Below are positions 16,442 to 26,234 of a stretch of 64,000 nucleotides of DNA, in pieces (the stretch's first letter is position 1; each line of letters starts with the position of its first letter). The notes beneath the pieces were generated by a model that saw only the letters and a program-made list of their open reading frames with translations, was not told where the DNA came from and ran no database searches. The translations under genes and the position numbers were made by a program. The stretch covers positions 2,294,001 through 2,358,000 of the forward strand of contig NZ_CP102486.1 of the NCBI RefSeq assembly GCF_026261605.1. The letters run 5' to 3'. Source of the stretch: Dechloromonas sp. A34 (GTDB taxonomy: Bacteria > Pseudomonadota > Gammaproteobacteria > Burkholderiales > Rhodocyclaceae).

Positions 16442-16870
16442 ATGAGCAAGCTGCGTCCCGAAGTGTCCATCGAAGCCCTCAACGAACGCGGCAGCGACTA
16501 TCTGCCCGGCTATCTCGGCATCGAGGCCATCGAAATTGCGCCCGAAACGGTGCGCAGCCGGATGCCGGTCAAGAAGCTGCACATCGCCCCCAACGACTTC
16601 CTGCATGCGGCCAGCGTCGTCGCCCTGGCCGACACCACCTGTGGCTACGCGACCATCGCCCATCTGCCGGCTGGGGCCGAGTCCTTCACCACGATCGAGC
16701 TGAAGAGCAATCATCTGGGCACCATTCGCGAGGGGGCGGTGGCCTGCGTCGCGACGGCGCAGCACCTGGGCCGCAATACCCAGGTCTGGGATGCCGTGGT
16801 CACCGACGAGGCGAGCGGCAAGAAGATCGCACTCTTCCGCTGCACACAGATGATCCTTTGGCCGCGCTAG
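16442..16870 (+). CDS. PaaI-family hotdog thioesterase
   Basis: 142 residues with a strong AAGGAGAA ribosome site. Hotdog fold: GYLGIEAIEI start, then HIAPNDFLHAASVVALADTTCGYA on the long helix (in the position of the HGG-x-D active region; here H-A-A-x6-D), and a C-terminal VWDAVVTDEASGKKIALFRCTQM strand. Family members hydrolyse acyl- or aryl-CoA thioesters. The operon with the MFS transporter suggests detoxification or use of an imported acid. Confidence 0.82.
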   Translation: MSKLRPEVSIEALNERGSDYLPGYLGIEAIEIAPETVRSRMPVKKLHIAPNDFLHAASVVALADTTCGYATIAHLPAGAESFTTIELKSNHLGTIREGAVACVATAQHLGRNTQVWDAVVTDEASGKKIALFRCTQMILWPR

Positions 16871-16991
16871 GGCGGTCGGGGCCAGGATTTCTGCACGGTT
16901 TGTCGAATTTCTTGGCAGTGGATGGAATTGATTGGCGATTGCGCGGTCAGACCCGCTCCAATTTCACCATCGACAAGAAAAGGAGTGATCC

Positions 16992-17495
16992 ATGTCCAAC
17001 ACCGTAACCCTGGGTGGCAATCCGATCGAAGTAGCCGGCACCTTTCCGGCCAAGGGTGCCAAGGCGCCCGCATTCTCGCTGGTCGGCAAGGATCTGGCCG
17101 ACGTTACGCTGGCCAGCCTGGCCGGCAAGCGCAAGATCCTGAACATCTTCCCGAGTATCGACACGCCGACCTGCGCGACGTCGGTGCGCAAGTTCAACCA
17201 GTCGGCCAACGAGCTGGCCAACACCGTGGTGCTCTGCATCTCGGCCGATCTACCTTTCGCCCAGAGCCGCTTCTGCGGTGCCGAAGGCCTGGTCAACGTG
17301 CAGACGCTGTCCACCATGCGCGGCCGCGACTTCCTCGAAGCCTACGGCGTCGCGATCAAGAGCGGGCCGCTGGCCGGCGTTGCGGCGCGCGCCGTGGTCG
17401 TCCTCGATGAAAGCGACAACGTGCTGCACAGCGAACTGGTTTCCGAGATCAAGAACGAACCGGACTACGCCCCGGCCCTGGCCGCGCTCGCCTGA
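16992..17495 (+). CDS. tpx: thiol peroxidase Tpx
   Basis: 167 residues with a good ribosome site (AAAAGGAG). The atypical 2-Cys peroxiredoxin signature is complete: peroxidatic C61 in [15 protein letters not shown] and resolving C95 in [14 protein letters not shown], at the same positions as in E. coli Tpx. It reduces hydroperoxides, using thioredoxin. No signal peptide is seen. A long stem follows, so it is probably expressed alone. Confidence 0.96.
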   Translation: MSNTVTLGGNPIEVAGTFPAKGAKAPAFSLVGKDLADVTLASLAGKRKILNIFPSIDTPTCATSVRKFNQSANELANTVVLCISADLPFAQSRFCGAEGLVNVQTLSTMRGRDFLEAYGVAIKSGPLAGVAARAVVVLDESDNVLHSELVSEIKNEPDYAPALAALA

Positions 17496-17508
17496 TTTCG
17501 TTGCCCCA

Positions 17509-17554
17509 GCGCCACTTCGCCCATTGCCGGGCTGCCGGCCGGGCGATTTGGCGC
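17509..17554 (+). terminator. stem-loop between tpx and the HD-GYP gene
   Basis: A 14-bp stem with two mismatches (17509-17522 with 17541-17554) and a GC-rich loop, 13 bases after the tpx stop. It lacks a long T-run, so it may only reduce read-through. Confidence 0.4.
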
Positions 17555-17568
17555 TATTCTCTCGCCCG

Positions 17569-18942
17569 ATGAGCAAGCTCTCTTCCCCTACCGCGCTGTC
17601 GCCGGTCATGTCGGGCCTCAAGCTGTCTGAACTGATTTCGGCGCTCAGTCACGCGCTGGACATCACCGAGGGCCAGCCCGAGGGCCATTGCGTGCGCTGC
17701 TGCTGGATCGGCATGCACATCGGGCAAACCCTCGGCCTCGACGAAGATGCCTTGTGGGACCTGTACTACACGCTGCTGCTCAAGGATCTCGGTTGCAGCA
17801 GCAACGCGGCGCGCATCTGCGAGCTCTATCTGACCGACGACCTCGCCTTCAAGCGCGATTTCAAAACGGTCGGCGACAGCCTGCCGCAAGTGCTGAATTT
17901 CGTGCTCAAGCACACCGGCCTCAAGGCCGGTCTGGCCGAGCGTTTCCGCAGCGTGCTGACGATCATGCGCGACGGCAGCGACATTGCCCAGGAACTGATC
18001 GCCACCCGCTGCCAGCGTGGCGCCGAAATCGCCCGCCTGCTGCGCTTCCCGGAGCGCGTGGCGGCCGGTATCTACAGTCTGGACGAGCATTTCAACGGCC
18101 AGGGCAAGCCGGCCGGTCTGTCCGGTGCGGCGATTCCGCTGTTCTCGCGGATCGCGCTGCTGGCCCAGGTGATCGACGTCTTCCACACGGCCGGCGGGCC
18201 GCAGGCGGCGCTCGACGAAATCCGGCTGCGCACCGGGCGCTGGTTAGACCCGGCTCTGGTGGACGCCTTCAGCCAGGTGGCCGAAAGCGATGTCTTCTGG
18301 GCGACCCTGGCCTCGCCCGAAGTCGCCGGCGCCATCCTCGCCCTCGAACCGGCCTCGCATGTCGCCGAACTGGATGACGATTACCTCGACGACATCGCTG
18401 CCGCCTTCGGCCAGGTGGTCGACTCGAAAAGTCCCTACACCAGCGGCCACAGCGCGCGCGTCGCGCTCTACACCGACATGATCGCCGAGACCCTGGGCCT
18501 GCCGGCGGAGCGCCGGCGCTGGCTGAAACGCGGCGCGCTGCTCCACGATGTCGGCAAGCTCGGGGTCAGCAACAGCGTGCTCGACAAGCCGGGCAAGCTC
18601 GATGCCGAGGAGTGGGCGGCGGTGCAAGCGCACGCCATGTACACCGAGACCATCCTCTCGCGCATCGAATGCTTCGCCGAACTGGCCCGGGTCTCGGCGG
18701 CGCACCACGAGCGGCTCGATGGCAAGGGTTACCCGCGCGGCGTGACGGCCGACGACATCTGTCTCGAAACGCGGATCATCACCACGGCCGACATTTTCGA
18801 CGCGATCACCGCCGAACGCCCCTATCGCGGGGCGATCCCGATTCCCAAGACGCTGGAGATGATGGCCGAAAACCTCGGCACCGCTATCGACGAGCGTTGT
18901 TTCGCAGCCCTCAAGCTGGCACTCGAACGCCTGCCGGGCTGA
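17569..18942 (+). CDS. tandem HD-GYP domain protein (c-di-GMP phosphodiesterase type)
   Basis: 457 residues from the ATG at 17569. The C-terminal domain (~285-450) is a full HD-GYP: HSARVALYTDMIA, LLHDVGKLG, HAMYTE, HHERLDGKGYPRG and TADIFDAIT. The N-terminal half is a second HD-like domain with decayed motifs (LLLKDLG where HDxG is expected; EHFNGQGKPAG in place of HHE-GYP), so it is probably regulatory or structural. HD-GYP enzymes degrade cyclic di-GMP. There are no membrane or receiver domains. Confidence 0.88.
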   Translation: MSKLSSPTALSPVMSGLKLSELISALSHALDITEGQPEGHCVRCCWIGMHIGQTLGLDEDALWDLYYTLLLKDLGCSSNAARICELYLTDDLAFKRDFKTVGDSLPQVLNFVLKHTGLKAGLAERFRSVLTIMRDGSDIAQELIATRCQRGAEIARLLRFPERVAAGIYSLDEHFNGQGKPAGLSGAAIPLFSRIALLAQVIDVFHTAGGPQAALDEIRLRTGRWLDPALVDAFSQVAESDVFWATLASPEVAGAILALEPASHVAELDDDYLDDIAAAFGQVVDSKSPYTSGHSARVALYTDMIAETLGLPAERRRWLKRGALLHDVGKLGVSNSVLDKPGKLDAEEWAAVQAHAMYTETILSRIECFAELARVSAAHHERLDGKGYPRGVTADDICLETRIITTADIFDAITAERPYRGAIPIPKTLEMMAENLGTAIDERCFAALKLALERLPG

Positions 18943-19002
18943 TTCCCCCGTAAAATACTGTTTTTTCTGAATTCCGGCATTGCCGGGCAAGGTTTCCACT
19001 GC

Positions 19003-20325
19003 ATGTCTATCATTGAAAAAGTGCCGACCGTCGGCTTCGTTTCCCTGGGTTGTCCGAAGGCTGGTTCCGACGCCGAGCGCATCCTGACCAAGCTGCGCGC
19101 CGAAGGCTACGAGATTTCGCCGAGCTACGAGAATTCCGACCTCGTTATCGTCAATACCTGCGGCTTCATCGATGCCGCCGTCGAGGAATCGCTCGACGCC
19201 ATCGGCGAGGCGCTCTCCGAAAACGGCAAGGTCATCGTCACCGGCTGCCTCGGCGCCAAGGGCGACATCGTGCAGACCACCCATCCGTCGGTGCTCGCCG
19301 TGACCGGCCCGCACGCCGCCGACGAGGTCATGGGCTACGTGCACCAGCACCTGCCCAAGCCGCACGACCCGTATTCCGACCTCGTGCCGCCGCAGGGTGT
19401 GCGCCTGACCCCGGACCACTTCGCCTACCTGAAGATTTCCGAAGGCTGCAACCACAGCTGTACCTTCTGCATCATCCCCTCGCTGCGCGGCCCGCTGCTC
19501 TCGCGGCCGGTCGGCGACGTGCTGGCCGAGGCCGAGAACCTGGCTCGCGCCGGGGTCAAGGAAATCCTGGTCATCTCCCAGGACACCAGCGCCTACGGCG
19601 TCGATATCAAATACCGCACCGGTTTCTGGGGCGGCAAGCCGGTCAAGTCGCGCCTCAAGGAATTGTGCGAGGCACTGGCCCAGTTCGGCATCTGGGTCCG
19701 CCTGCATTACGTCTACCCGTACCCCTCGGTCGACGACGTCATTCCGCTGATGGCCGAAGGCAAGATCCTGCCGTATCTGGATGTACCCTTCCAGCACGCC
19801 AGCCCGAAGATTTTGAAGGCCATGAAGCGCCCGGCCTCGGCCGAGAACACCCTGGAGCGCATCGCCAAGTGGCGCTCGATCTGCCCGGAAATCGTCATCC
19901 GCTCGACCTTCATCACCGGCTTCCCCGGTGAGACGGACGAGGATTTCGACCAGCTGATCCAGTTCCTCGAAGATGCCAAGCTCGACCGCGTCGGCGCTTT
20001 CGCCTACTCGCCGGTCGAGGGTGCCAAGGCCAACGAACTCGAAGGCCTGCCGCCGGAAGACGTCCGTGAGGATCGCCGGCGCTGGCTGATGCAGGTCCAG
20101 GAAGACATTTCTGCCGAGAAGCTGGAAGCCAAGATCGATACGGTCATCGAAGTTCTGGTCGACGCGGTCGACGAGGAAGGCGTGGTTGCCCGCTCCAAGG
20201 CCGACGCCCCGGAAATCGACGGTCTGGTCTATATCGACGGCTTCTTCGACGCCGAACCCGGCGATTTCCTGCAGGTCCGGGTCACCGACGCCGATCACCA
20301 TGACCTCTACGCCCAGCCTGTCTGA
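19003..20325 (+). CDS. rimO: ribosomal protein S12 methylthiotransferase RimO
   Basis: 440 residues. MTTase N-terminal domain with [19 protein letters not shown] and TGCLGAK cysteines; the radical SAM motif is C149-x3-C153-x2-C156 with IPSLRGP; a TRAM domain lies at the C-terminus (~375-440). The [10 protein letters not shown] and [11 protein letters not shown] motifs separate RimO from MiaB. It adds a methylthio group to Asp88 of S12 using SAM. It overlaps the FAD oxidase gene by 26 bp. Confidence 0.95.
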   Translation: MSIIEKVPTVGFVSLGCPKAGSDAERILTKLRAEGYEISPSYENSDLVIVNTCGFIDAAVEESLDAIGEALSENGKVIVTGCLGAKGDIVQTTHPSVLAVTGPHAADEVMGYVHQHLPKPHDPYSDLVPPQGVRLTPDHFAYLKISEGCNHSCTFCIIPSLRGPLLSRPVGDVLAEAENLARAGVKEILVISQDTSAYGVDIKYRTGFWGGKPVKSRLKELCEALAQFGIWVRLHYVYPYPSVDDVIPLMAEGKILPYLDVPFQHASPKILKAMKRPASAENTLERIAKWRSICPEIVIRSTFITGFPGETDEDFDQLIQFLEDAKLDRVGAFAYSPVEGAKANELEGLPPEDVREDRRRWLMQVQEDISAEKLEAKIDTVIEVLVDAVDEEGVVARSKADAPEIDGLVYIDGFFDAEPGDFLQVRVTDADHHDLYAQPV

Positions 20326-21697
20326 ACGGCTGGCCGGGATCGTAGGGGCGACGCACGTCCTGACCGATCCCGCCGAACTGGCGCCTTTCCTGACCGACTG
20401 GCGCGGCCGCTATCACGGCGCGGCGCAATGCCTGGTGCGGCCGGCCAACACGGTCGAAGTCGCGGCCGTGGTCAAGGCCTGCGCGGCAGCCGGTGCCCCC
20501 ATCGTGCCGCAGGGTGGCAACACCAGCCATTGCGGCGCGGCGACGCCGGATGGCGAGGGGCGGGCGGTGGTGCTCAGCTTGTCGCGCCTGAACCGGGTCC
20601 GCGCCGTCGATGCGCAAAACAACACGATCACCGTCGAAGCCGGCTGCATCCTCGAAGCGGTGCAGGACGCGGCGCTTGCCGTCGACCGGCTGTTCCCGCT
20701 CTCGCTGGCCGCTGAAGGCAGCTGCCAGATCGGCGGCAACCTGTCGACCAACGCCGGCGGCGTCCAGGTGCTGCGCTACGGTAATACCCGCGAACTGACC
20801 CTGGGTCTGGAAGTGGTATTGCCCAACGGCGAGATCTGGAACGGCCTGCGTGGCTTGCGCAAGGACAATACCGGCTATGACCTCAAGCAGTTGTTCATCG
20901 GCGCCGAAGGCACGCTGGGCGTCATCACGGCGGCGGTGCTGAAGATGTTTCCGCTGCCCAAAACCCAGATTACCTGCTGGCTCAATGTCGTTTCACCGGC
21001 GGTGGCGGTCGAGCTGCTGAATGCCGCCAAGGCGACTTTCGATGCTCAATTGACCGCCTGTGAGCTGATTTCGGAAACCTCGCTCAGCCTGGTTCTGAAG
21101 AACATTCCCGAGTGCACCCGGCCGACGGCGGCCAGCCCGTGGTACCTGCTGGCCGAGTTTTCCGAAGCCGATCCGGCGGCCGTCGAGAACTGGCTGGCCA
21201 CCCGGCTGGAGCGCGGTGAAGTGGCCGATGCCGTCGTCGCCCAGTCGGAAACCCAAGCTCGAAAGCTGTGGGCGTTGCGCGAGAGCATTTCGGAAGCCCA
21301 GAAGGTCGAGGGCGTCAGCATCAAGCACGACATTTCGGTACCGGTGTCGGGCATCCCGGACTTCCTGGAACGGGCCGATGCCGCGCTGAAAAAGGTATAT
21401 CCCGGCATCCGGGTGGTCGCCTTCGGCCATGTCGGCGACGGCAACCTGCACTACAACCTGTCGAAGCCGAATGCCCAGGACAACACGGCCTTCATCGCCA
21501 GCCAACCGGCGGTCAACCGCATCGTTCACGATACGGTCGATGCGCTGGGTGGCTCGATTTCGGCCGAGCACGGCATCGGCCAGTTGAAGCGTGAGGAATT
21601 GCTGCGCTACAAGAGCCCGGTCGAAATGGCGCTGATGCACTCGGTCAAGCAGGCCCTCGATCCAGGGGGCCTGATGAACCCGGGAAAGATCCTTTAG
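20300..21697 (+). CDS. FAD-linked oxidase (D-lactate/2-hydroxyglutarate/glycolate dehydrogenase type)
   Basis: 465 residues from the ATG at 20300, inside the rimO 3' end. VAO-type FAD domain: [15 protein letters not shown] and [29 protein letters not shown]. The C-terminal FAD-oxidase domain has [10 protein letters not shown] and the [16 protein letters not shown] motif that binds metal and substrate; the end [13 protein letters not shown] is typical. It oxidises a D-2-hydroxy acid. The substrate is not decidable. It lacks Fe-S domains and could work with a separate Fe-S subunit such as the one at 11491. Confidence 0.87.
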   Translation: MTSTPSLSERLAGIVGATHVLTDPAELAPFLTDWRGRYHGAAQCLVRPANTVEVAAVVKACAAAGAPIVPQGGNTSHCGAATPDGEGRAVVLSLSRLNRVRAVDAQNNTITVEAGCILEAVQDAALAVDRLFPLSLAAEGSCQIGGNLSTNAGGVQVLRYGNTRELTLGLEVVLPNGEIWNGLRGLRKDNTGYDLKQLFIGAEGTLGVITAAVLKMFPLPKTQITCWLNVVSPAVAVELLNAAKATFDAQLTACELISETSLSLVLKNIPECTRPTAASPWYLLAEFSEADPAAVENWLATRLERGEVADAVVAQSETQARKLWALRESISEAQKVEGVSIKHDISVPVSGIPDFLERADAALKKVYPGIRVVAFGHVGDGNLHYNLSKPNAQDNTAFIASQPAVNRIVHDTVDALGGSISAEHGIGQLKREELLRYKSPVEMALMHSVKQALDPGGLMNPGKIL

Positions 21698-21721
21698 GCG
21701 AAAGCCGAACCGCTGGCTGGC

Positions 21722-22504
21722 CTACCAGCGGCGCCCGCGGGCAGCGCTCAGGAATTCGTCGAGAATCGGCGTGCAGTCGAGCAGCTGCGGACTGCCTGGC
21801 GGATGAAATTCGGGATGCCACTGCAGGCCGAGGACATAAGGCTTGCCTTCGAGTCGCACCGCTTCGATCAGACCGTCGTCGGCACTGCGCGCCTCGACCC
21901 GCAGACCCTTGCCGATCGTCTTGATCGCCTGGTGGTGGATCGAAACGACGCCGCCGCCCGACATTTCCGGATAGAGCTTGCTCAGTCCGGAGGCGGCTTC
22001 CCAGGTAATGCCGTGAATATGCTTATCGTAATCGGCATGCAGGTGGACGGCCGGCTTTTCGTACTGGGTCGCGATGTCCTGATAGAGCGTCCCGCCGTGC
22101 GCGACATTGATCAGCTGGGCGCCCCGGCAGATGCCGAGCACCGGCCGCCCGGCTTCCATGAATTCATGCAGCAACTCCATCTCGTAAGCGTCGCGCAGTC
22201 GGTCGCCCGCCCAGTCGGCGTGGGCCGGTTGCTCGCCGTAGCTTTGTGGGCTGATGTCGGCGCCGCCCTGGAGGACCAGACCATCCAGGTACTGCGGATA
22301 ATCCGAGAGCCGGATGCTACTCCGGTGCACCATGCCGTCGCCGCTGACCGACGGGATCATGAAGACCATGACCTCGCGCGACATAACCCAGTGGGCGACT
22401 GATTGTTCGAGGTATTGCAGCGACTTCGACTGCAGGCCGGTGGCGCCGGGCTGCGGGTGGTAGATGCGGGCCGAGAGGCCGATACGCAAGGGGCGCCTGC
22501 TCAT
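21722..22504 (-). CDS. class I glutamine amidotransferase-like hydrolase (PuuD/peptidase C26 type)
   Basis: 260 residues from the ATG at 22504, which overlaps the antiporter stop by 4 bp. The nucleophile Cys is in PVLGICRGAQLINVAHGG; the His-x-Glu of the triad is in LGLQWHPEFHPP. The oxyanion region is DGLVLQGGADISPQSYG. PuuD enzymes release GABA from gamma-glutamyl-GABA in putrescine breakdown, but no other puu genes are present. The substrate is therefore uncertain. Confidence 0.82.
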   Translation of the reverse strand: MSRRPLRIGLSARIYHPQPGATGLQSKSLQYLEQSVAHWVMSREVMVFMIPSVSGDGMVHRSSIRLSDYPQYLDGLVLQGGADISPQSYGEQPAHADWAGDRLRDAYEMELLHEFMEAGRPVLGICRGAQLINVAHGGTLYQDIATQYEKPAVHLHADYDKHIHGITWEAASGLSKLYPEMSGGGVVSIHHQAIKTIGKGLRVEARSADDGLIEAVRLEGKPYVLGLQWHPEFHPPGSPQLLDCTPILDEFLSAARGRRW

Positions 22505-23730
22505 GACGATGATCCTCCTGTCTGTTCCATGGCGCCCGAAGCCTGGGGCGCGGGCCGGCGGGCGGTGAGGCGGCTGGCTTCGCCGAAACCCTTGATCGCG
22601 GTCTGCGTCGCCAGCGGGCCGCAGAGTTGCATCAGCAGGATGGTTGCCAGCACGACACCAACCAGTTTCGGGTCCAGATTTGAATACAGCATTTGCGTAT
22701 TGGCCAGCAGCACCAGGGCGACGCTCGACATCGGCTGCAGCCCGATGCTGAGCAGCAGGCTCTCCCGACTGGATAGCCCGAGCTGCCGGCGGGTCAGCAT
22801 CGCAACCAGCAACTGCCCGGCCAGGCGAGTCAGTGATATGACCAGCGCTTCCGGCCAGTAGTTCAGCAGGTGGGCAATATCCAGCGCGGCGCCGGCGAGG
22901 ACGAAGGTGATGACCAGAAAGACCCGGGCGTCGCTGGCGATGCGGATGGCGATCACCTTCTGTTCGCGGTCGACGGCGCGGACCACAACGCCGAAAATCA
23001 GCATCGGCAGGAAAACCGAGACGTCGAGGAAAATGGCCGTGCCGACGCCGAGGACGATGCAGCCGAGGATCAGCAGGTGCTGGTGTTCGGGTTGGCGCTC
23101 CAGTTTCCTGACGCCGAGCAGGACCACGGCGGCGCACAGGGTGCCGAGCAGCAGGGCAGACAGGATGCCGCCCAAGGCATAGCCGATGCGGGCCAGGATG
23201 CCGATCGTTTCGCCATCCTGGAGAAAGGGGGTGAGCAGCATGACGGCCGAGAAGGCGACGCAGCCGTTGATGGCGACCATGGTGTAGAGCAGGCCGGTGC
23301 GTTCGCCCTTGGCTCCGACGTCGCTGCAGGTGGCGATGGTGATCGCCGCCGAGGTGGCGACGCAGAGCGCAGCGGCGAACAAGGCCGGGCCGCCTGCGAA
23401 CCCCCAGTAGCCGAACAGGGTAAACAGCAGCAGGCCGGGGGCGAGCGACAGGCCGAGCCCGGCCAGCAGGCGGTGCTTGCCGGCTTGCGGGGTAACGCCG
23501 GGAACCAGGTAGCCCAGTTCGAAAAGGATCAGGCCGAGGGCGAGATCGATGAACAACTGGGCGGATTCGATGTGCTGCGGGGTGATCCAGTTCAGGCCGC
23601 TTTGCCCAACCAGCAGGCCGAACAGGACATAGCCGGTGGTCCGCGGCAGGGCGAGCAGTCGCCGCGCAGCCTCGCCAGCCGCCAAGCCGCCCAGTAATAC
23701 CAGACCGAAGAGCTGGATCGAGTTCAGCAT
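22501..23730 (-). CDS. CPA2-family cation:proton antiporter (Kef-type membrane domain)
   Basis: 409 residues with 11-13 hydrophobic helices and the CPA2 layout, including GYVLFGLLVGQSGLNW near the start and FIDLALGLILFELGYLV. No C-terminal TrkA-N domain is present, so it is a short Kef-like antiporter. Inner-membrane exchange of K+ or Na+ against H+ is the family role. It is coupled to the downstream hydrolase (4-bp overlap) and divergent from the MarR gene. Confidence 0.85.
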   Translation of the reverse strand: MLNSIQLFGLVLLGGLAAGEAARRLLALPRTTGYVLFGLLVGQSGLNWITPQHIESAQLFIDLALGLILFELGYLVPGVTPQAGKHRLLAGLGLSLAPGLLLFTLFGYWGFAGGPALFAAALCVATSAAITIATCSDVGAKGERTGLLYTMVAINGCVAFSAVMLLTPFLQDGETIGILARIGYALGGILSALLLGTLCAAVVLLGVRKLERQPEHQHLLILGCIVLGVGTAIFLDVSVFLPMLIFGVVVRAVDREQKVIAIRIASDARVFLVITFVLAGAALDIAHLLNYWPEALVISLTRLAGQLLVAMLTRRQLGLSSRESLLLSIGLQPMSSVALVLLANTQMLYSNLDPKLVGVVLATILLMQLCGPLATQTAIKGFGEASRLTARRPAPQASGAMEQTGGSSS

Positions 23731-23799
23731 GAAAAAAACGGGGCAGCAGCCCCCAAAATCCTTGTCGAAAGGAAAACGCTACAAAAACTGTTTAATTAC

Positions 23800-23841
23800 A
23801 TTGTCCAGCAATATAATTCATGCCCGCCTATTTGTGCAAAT
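23800..23841 (+). promoter_or_regulatory. promoter/operator region of the MarR gene
   Basis: A TATAAT -10 box lies at 23812-23817. It abuts an inverted repeat ATTG-N5-CAAT (23800-23812), and a second one, ATTTG-TG-CAAAT, lies at 23830-23841. Operators overlapping the -10 and start are usual for autoregulated MarR genes. The antiporter promoter should also lie in this gap. Confidence 0.45.
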
Positions 23842-23856
23842 TGAGCTGCCTGCGCC

Positions 23857-24372
23857 ATGAAAACAGATATCCTTGAAACCGCCCCGACCCTGGCGATGGA
23901 GGTTTTGCAGCAATTCCGTATGATCTACGGTTCGATGCGTCAGTATTTCCGGCTGGTGGAAGAGCGTTGCGGTATGCCGGGCTCGCAGATGTGGGTGTTG
24001 CAGGAGGTGCAGCGTCGGCCGGAGATTGGTATTGGCGAACTGGCGGCCCGTATGGGGATCCATCAATCGACCTGCAGTCTGCTGGTGGACAAGCTGGTTA
24101 CCCAGGGTTTTCTGGTCAAGCAACGGCGCAGCGATGATCAGCGCCGGGTCGGGCTGTCGCTGACGACGGGTGGGCTACAGGCGCTGGCTGCATTGCCGGG
24201 GCCGGCCGAAGGAATCTTGCCGGAAGCGCTCGCTGAATTGCCGGAGGTTGTCTTGAAAACATTGAATATCAATCTAGATGAGTTGATTCGCCATTTGCCG
24301 GGCAAGGACGAGTCCTTTGCCGGAACCCCGCTCGCCGAAATGCTTGGCCAGCACGATGCCGGAAAGCCATAA
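23857..24372 (+). CDS. MarR-family transcriptional regulator
   Basis: 171 residues. Winged-helix core ~40-110: GIGELAARMGIHQSTCSLLVDKLVTQGFLVKQRRSDDQRRVGLSLT, including the wing DDQRR. The N- and C-terminal helices form the dimer interface; the C-terminal ~50 residues are longer than in minimal MarR proteins. Likely autoregulated and able to control the divergent antiporter. It overlaps the lipoprotein gene by 17 bp. Confidence 0.88.
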   Translation: MKTDILETAPTLAMEVLQQFRMIYGSMRQYFRLVEERCGMPGSQMWVLQEVQRRPEIGIGELAARMGIHQSTCSLLVDKLVTQGFLVKQRRSDDQRRVGLSLTTGGLQALAALPGPAEGILPEALAELPEVVLKTLNINLDELIRHLPGKDESFAGTPLAEMLGQHDAGKP

Positions 24373-24874
24373 GGTGGCGCGCCGCAGGCATCTCGGCACG
24401 GTATGGCTGCTGGTTTTGCTGGCCGGTTGCGCCGGCCAGCCGCAGGCCCCGACTCAACCGACCACTGAGGCGACACCGTCGGCGGATCGATCGAAGGTGA
24501 TCAGGCCGCGAGTTGTCGAGACCCTGGCGACTGCCGCACTCGATCCGGAAAGCAATATCTTTTTCAAGGACAACGAGCTGCGGCTCGATCCGGAAGACGG
24601 TCAAAAACTGCAACGCCACGCCCAGCGCCTGAAGGAGAATCCGAAACTGCGGGTGACCCTGGTCGGCTTCGCCGACGATCAGGGTAGCCGCTCGATCCAG
24701 CTGGCGAAGGCGGAACAGCGGGTGGATGCGGTTTTCCAGAGCTTGCGGCGAATGGGGGTGGCGGTGCGGCAGCTCAAGCGCTATCCGGTTGGGCGGGAGA
24801 AAACGAATCCGGGCTGCAACGCGGCCGATTGCCGCAACACGATGCGGCGGGTCGAACTGGTCTATTGGGAATAG
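24356..24874 (+). CDS. OmpA-family lipoprotein
   Basis: 172 residues from the ATG at 24356. Lipoprotein signal with lipobox LAGC near residue 24. The C-terminal OmpA-like domain (~80-170) has LKENPKLRVTLVGFADDQGS and a late RRVELVY, the peptidoglycan-binding pattern. The NPGCNAADCRNTMRR segment carries two Cys inside the domain. Likely an outer-membrane lipoprotein that contacts peptidoglycan. Overlap with marR suggests coexpression. Confidence 0.83.
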   Translation: MPESHKVARRRHLGTVWLLVLLAGCAGQPQAPTQPTTEATPSADRSKVIRPRVVETLATAALDPESNIFFKDNELRLDPEDGQKLQRHAQRLKENPKLRVTLVGFADDQGSRSIQLAKAEQRVDAVFQSLRRMGVAVRQLKRYPVGREKTNPGCNAADCRNTMRRVELVYWE

Positions 24875-24878
24875 CGCA

Positions 24879-26234
24879 TCAACGGACTTCGGGGGCGGGG
24901 AGCGCGAAGGGTAGCGTGAAGCGGAACCGGCTCCCGGTTCCGACCTGGCTGTCGATTTCCAGTTTGCCGCCGAGCAATTCGATCAGTTTGCGGGCAATCG
25001 GCAGGCCGACGCCGATGCCGCCGTGGCGCCGTATGCTGGAGCCATCAACCTGGACCAGCAGCTTGCCGAGCAGGCCGAGCTTTTCTGCGGTTATGCCGGG
25101 GCCGGTGTCGGCGATGCAGAACTCGAGCTTGATGCCGGCCGGCGTGCGCGCCTGGATCTGGGCGGATACATTGACCCCGCCACGGTCGGTGAATTTGATA
25201 GCGTTGCCGAGCAGGTGCGTGAAGATCTGGCGCAGGTGTTCGACATCGCCGATCAGGACATGCGGCAGTTCGGGATCGATGTCTTCGCTCAGGGTCAGGC
25301 CTTTGGCGGTCGCCACCGGCTGGTGGACGGCGAGCAGGACTTCGAGCAGTTCAGTGGCGAGGAAGGGCGAGGTCGACGACCGGACATGTCCTGCCTCCAG
25401 GGCCGAGAGCTCGATCAGGTGGGTGATGCTGCGCTGCAGATCGTCGGCCGAACTGCGCAACGGCGTCAGTAGCGCCTGTTGATCCGGGGTCAGGTCTTCG
25501 AGGCTGAGCAGTTCGGCGAGCCCGACGATGCCGTTCAGCGGGGTACGCAACTCGTGGCTGATATTGGCCAGGAATTCGGTCTTGGCGCGGTTCGATTGCT
25601 CGGCTATCTCCAGCGCCTGATTGAGCTTGTCGACCAGTCCGTCCTTCTCGTGTTCCAGGCGCAGCGTATCGAGCAGCGCATCGTGAAAGTAGTCGGCGCT
25701 GCGTGTCGAAGCCAGGGAAAAGACGATGGTCATGGCGACGATTGCGATATGCAGCGTATCCGGCCCGAGGGCGCCAATGCCCACGGCGAGGGCGATGGGC
25801 CAGGCGTAGGCGCGGAAAACCACCTTGTCGGGGGCAAGCAGGGGCACGGCGCCGGCCACCATGCCGGCCATGACCAGCGCCGTGAACAGCTGTAGCGTGG
25901 TATCGCCGAACCAGGTCAGCAGCAGTGAGCCGCCGGCCCAGATCAGGGCGCTGCCGGCAGCGCCGATCAGGGCCCGCCGCCGCCAGTCCGGGGCTTCGTC
26001 GTGGCGGGCGGCTTCCGGACGCTGGTAGTAGCGGACGGCAAGCACGGCGCGCGCGGCGGCGACCAGAATCGCCAGCAGCCACCAGGTTCCGAGCGCCACA
26101 TTCGGTATTTGGCCGAAGGCGACCCAGACCAGCAGGCTGGCATTGACCAGCGACACCACCTGCCCGATCCGCAAGTTGCGGTAGAGCAGTTCAACCTGGC
26201 GACCTAGAACGAACGAGTCGGGGGCTGCCGTCAA
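24879..26234 (-). CDS. membrane sensor histidine kinase
   Basis: 451 residues from a TTG at 26234 whose codon overlaps the hslO stop. Residues ~20-165 contain about six hydrophobic helices (a membrane sensing domain without a periplasmic loop). A coil leads to HisKA with [12 protein letters not shown] and an HATPase domain with GNAIKF, DTGPGI and [10 protein letters not shown]. No receiver domain is present and no response regulator is adjacent, so the partner is unknown. The signal is probably sensed in the membrane. Confidence 0.82.
   Translation of the reverse strand: MTAAPDSFVLGRQVELLYRNLRIGQVVSLVNASLLVWVAFGQIPNVALGTWWLLAILVAAARAVLAVRYYQRPEAARHDEAPDWRRRALIGAAGSALIWAGGSLLLTWFGDTTLQLFTALVMAGMVAGAVPLLAPDKVVFRAYAWPIALAVGIGALGPDTLHIAIVAMTIVFSLASTRSADYFHDALLDTLRLEHEKDGLVDKLNQALEIAEQSNRAKTEFLANISHELRTPLNGIVGLAELLSLEDLTPDQQALLTPLRSSADDLQRSITHLIELSALEAGHVRSSTSPFLATELLEVLLAVHQPVATAKGLTLSEDIDPELPHVLIGDVEHLRQIFTHLLGNAIKFTDRGGVNVSAQIQARTPAGIKLEFCIADTGPGITAEKLGLLGKLLVQVDGSSIRRHGGIGVGLPIARKLIELLGGKLEIDSQVGTGSRFRFTLPFALPAPEVR

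Noticed and set aside
18244..20301. 685-residue antisense open frame over the HD-GYP and rimO genes
   Set aside because: Both covered genes have complete motifs; the antisense frame shows no recognisable domain.
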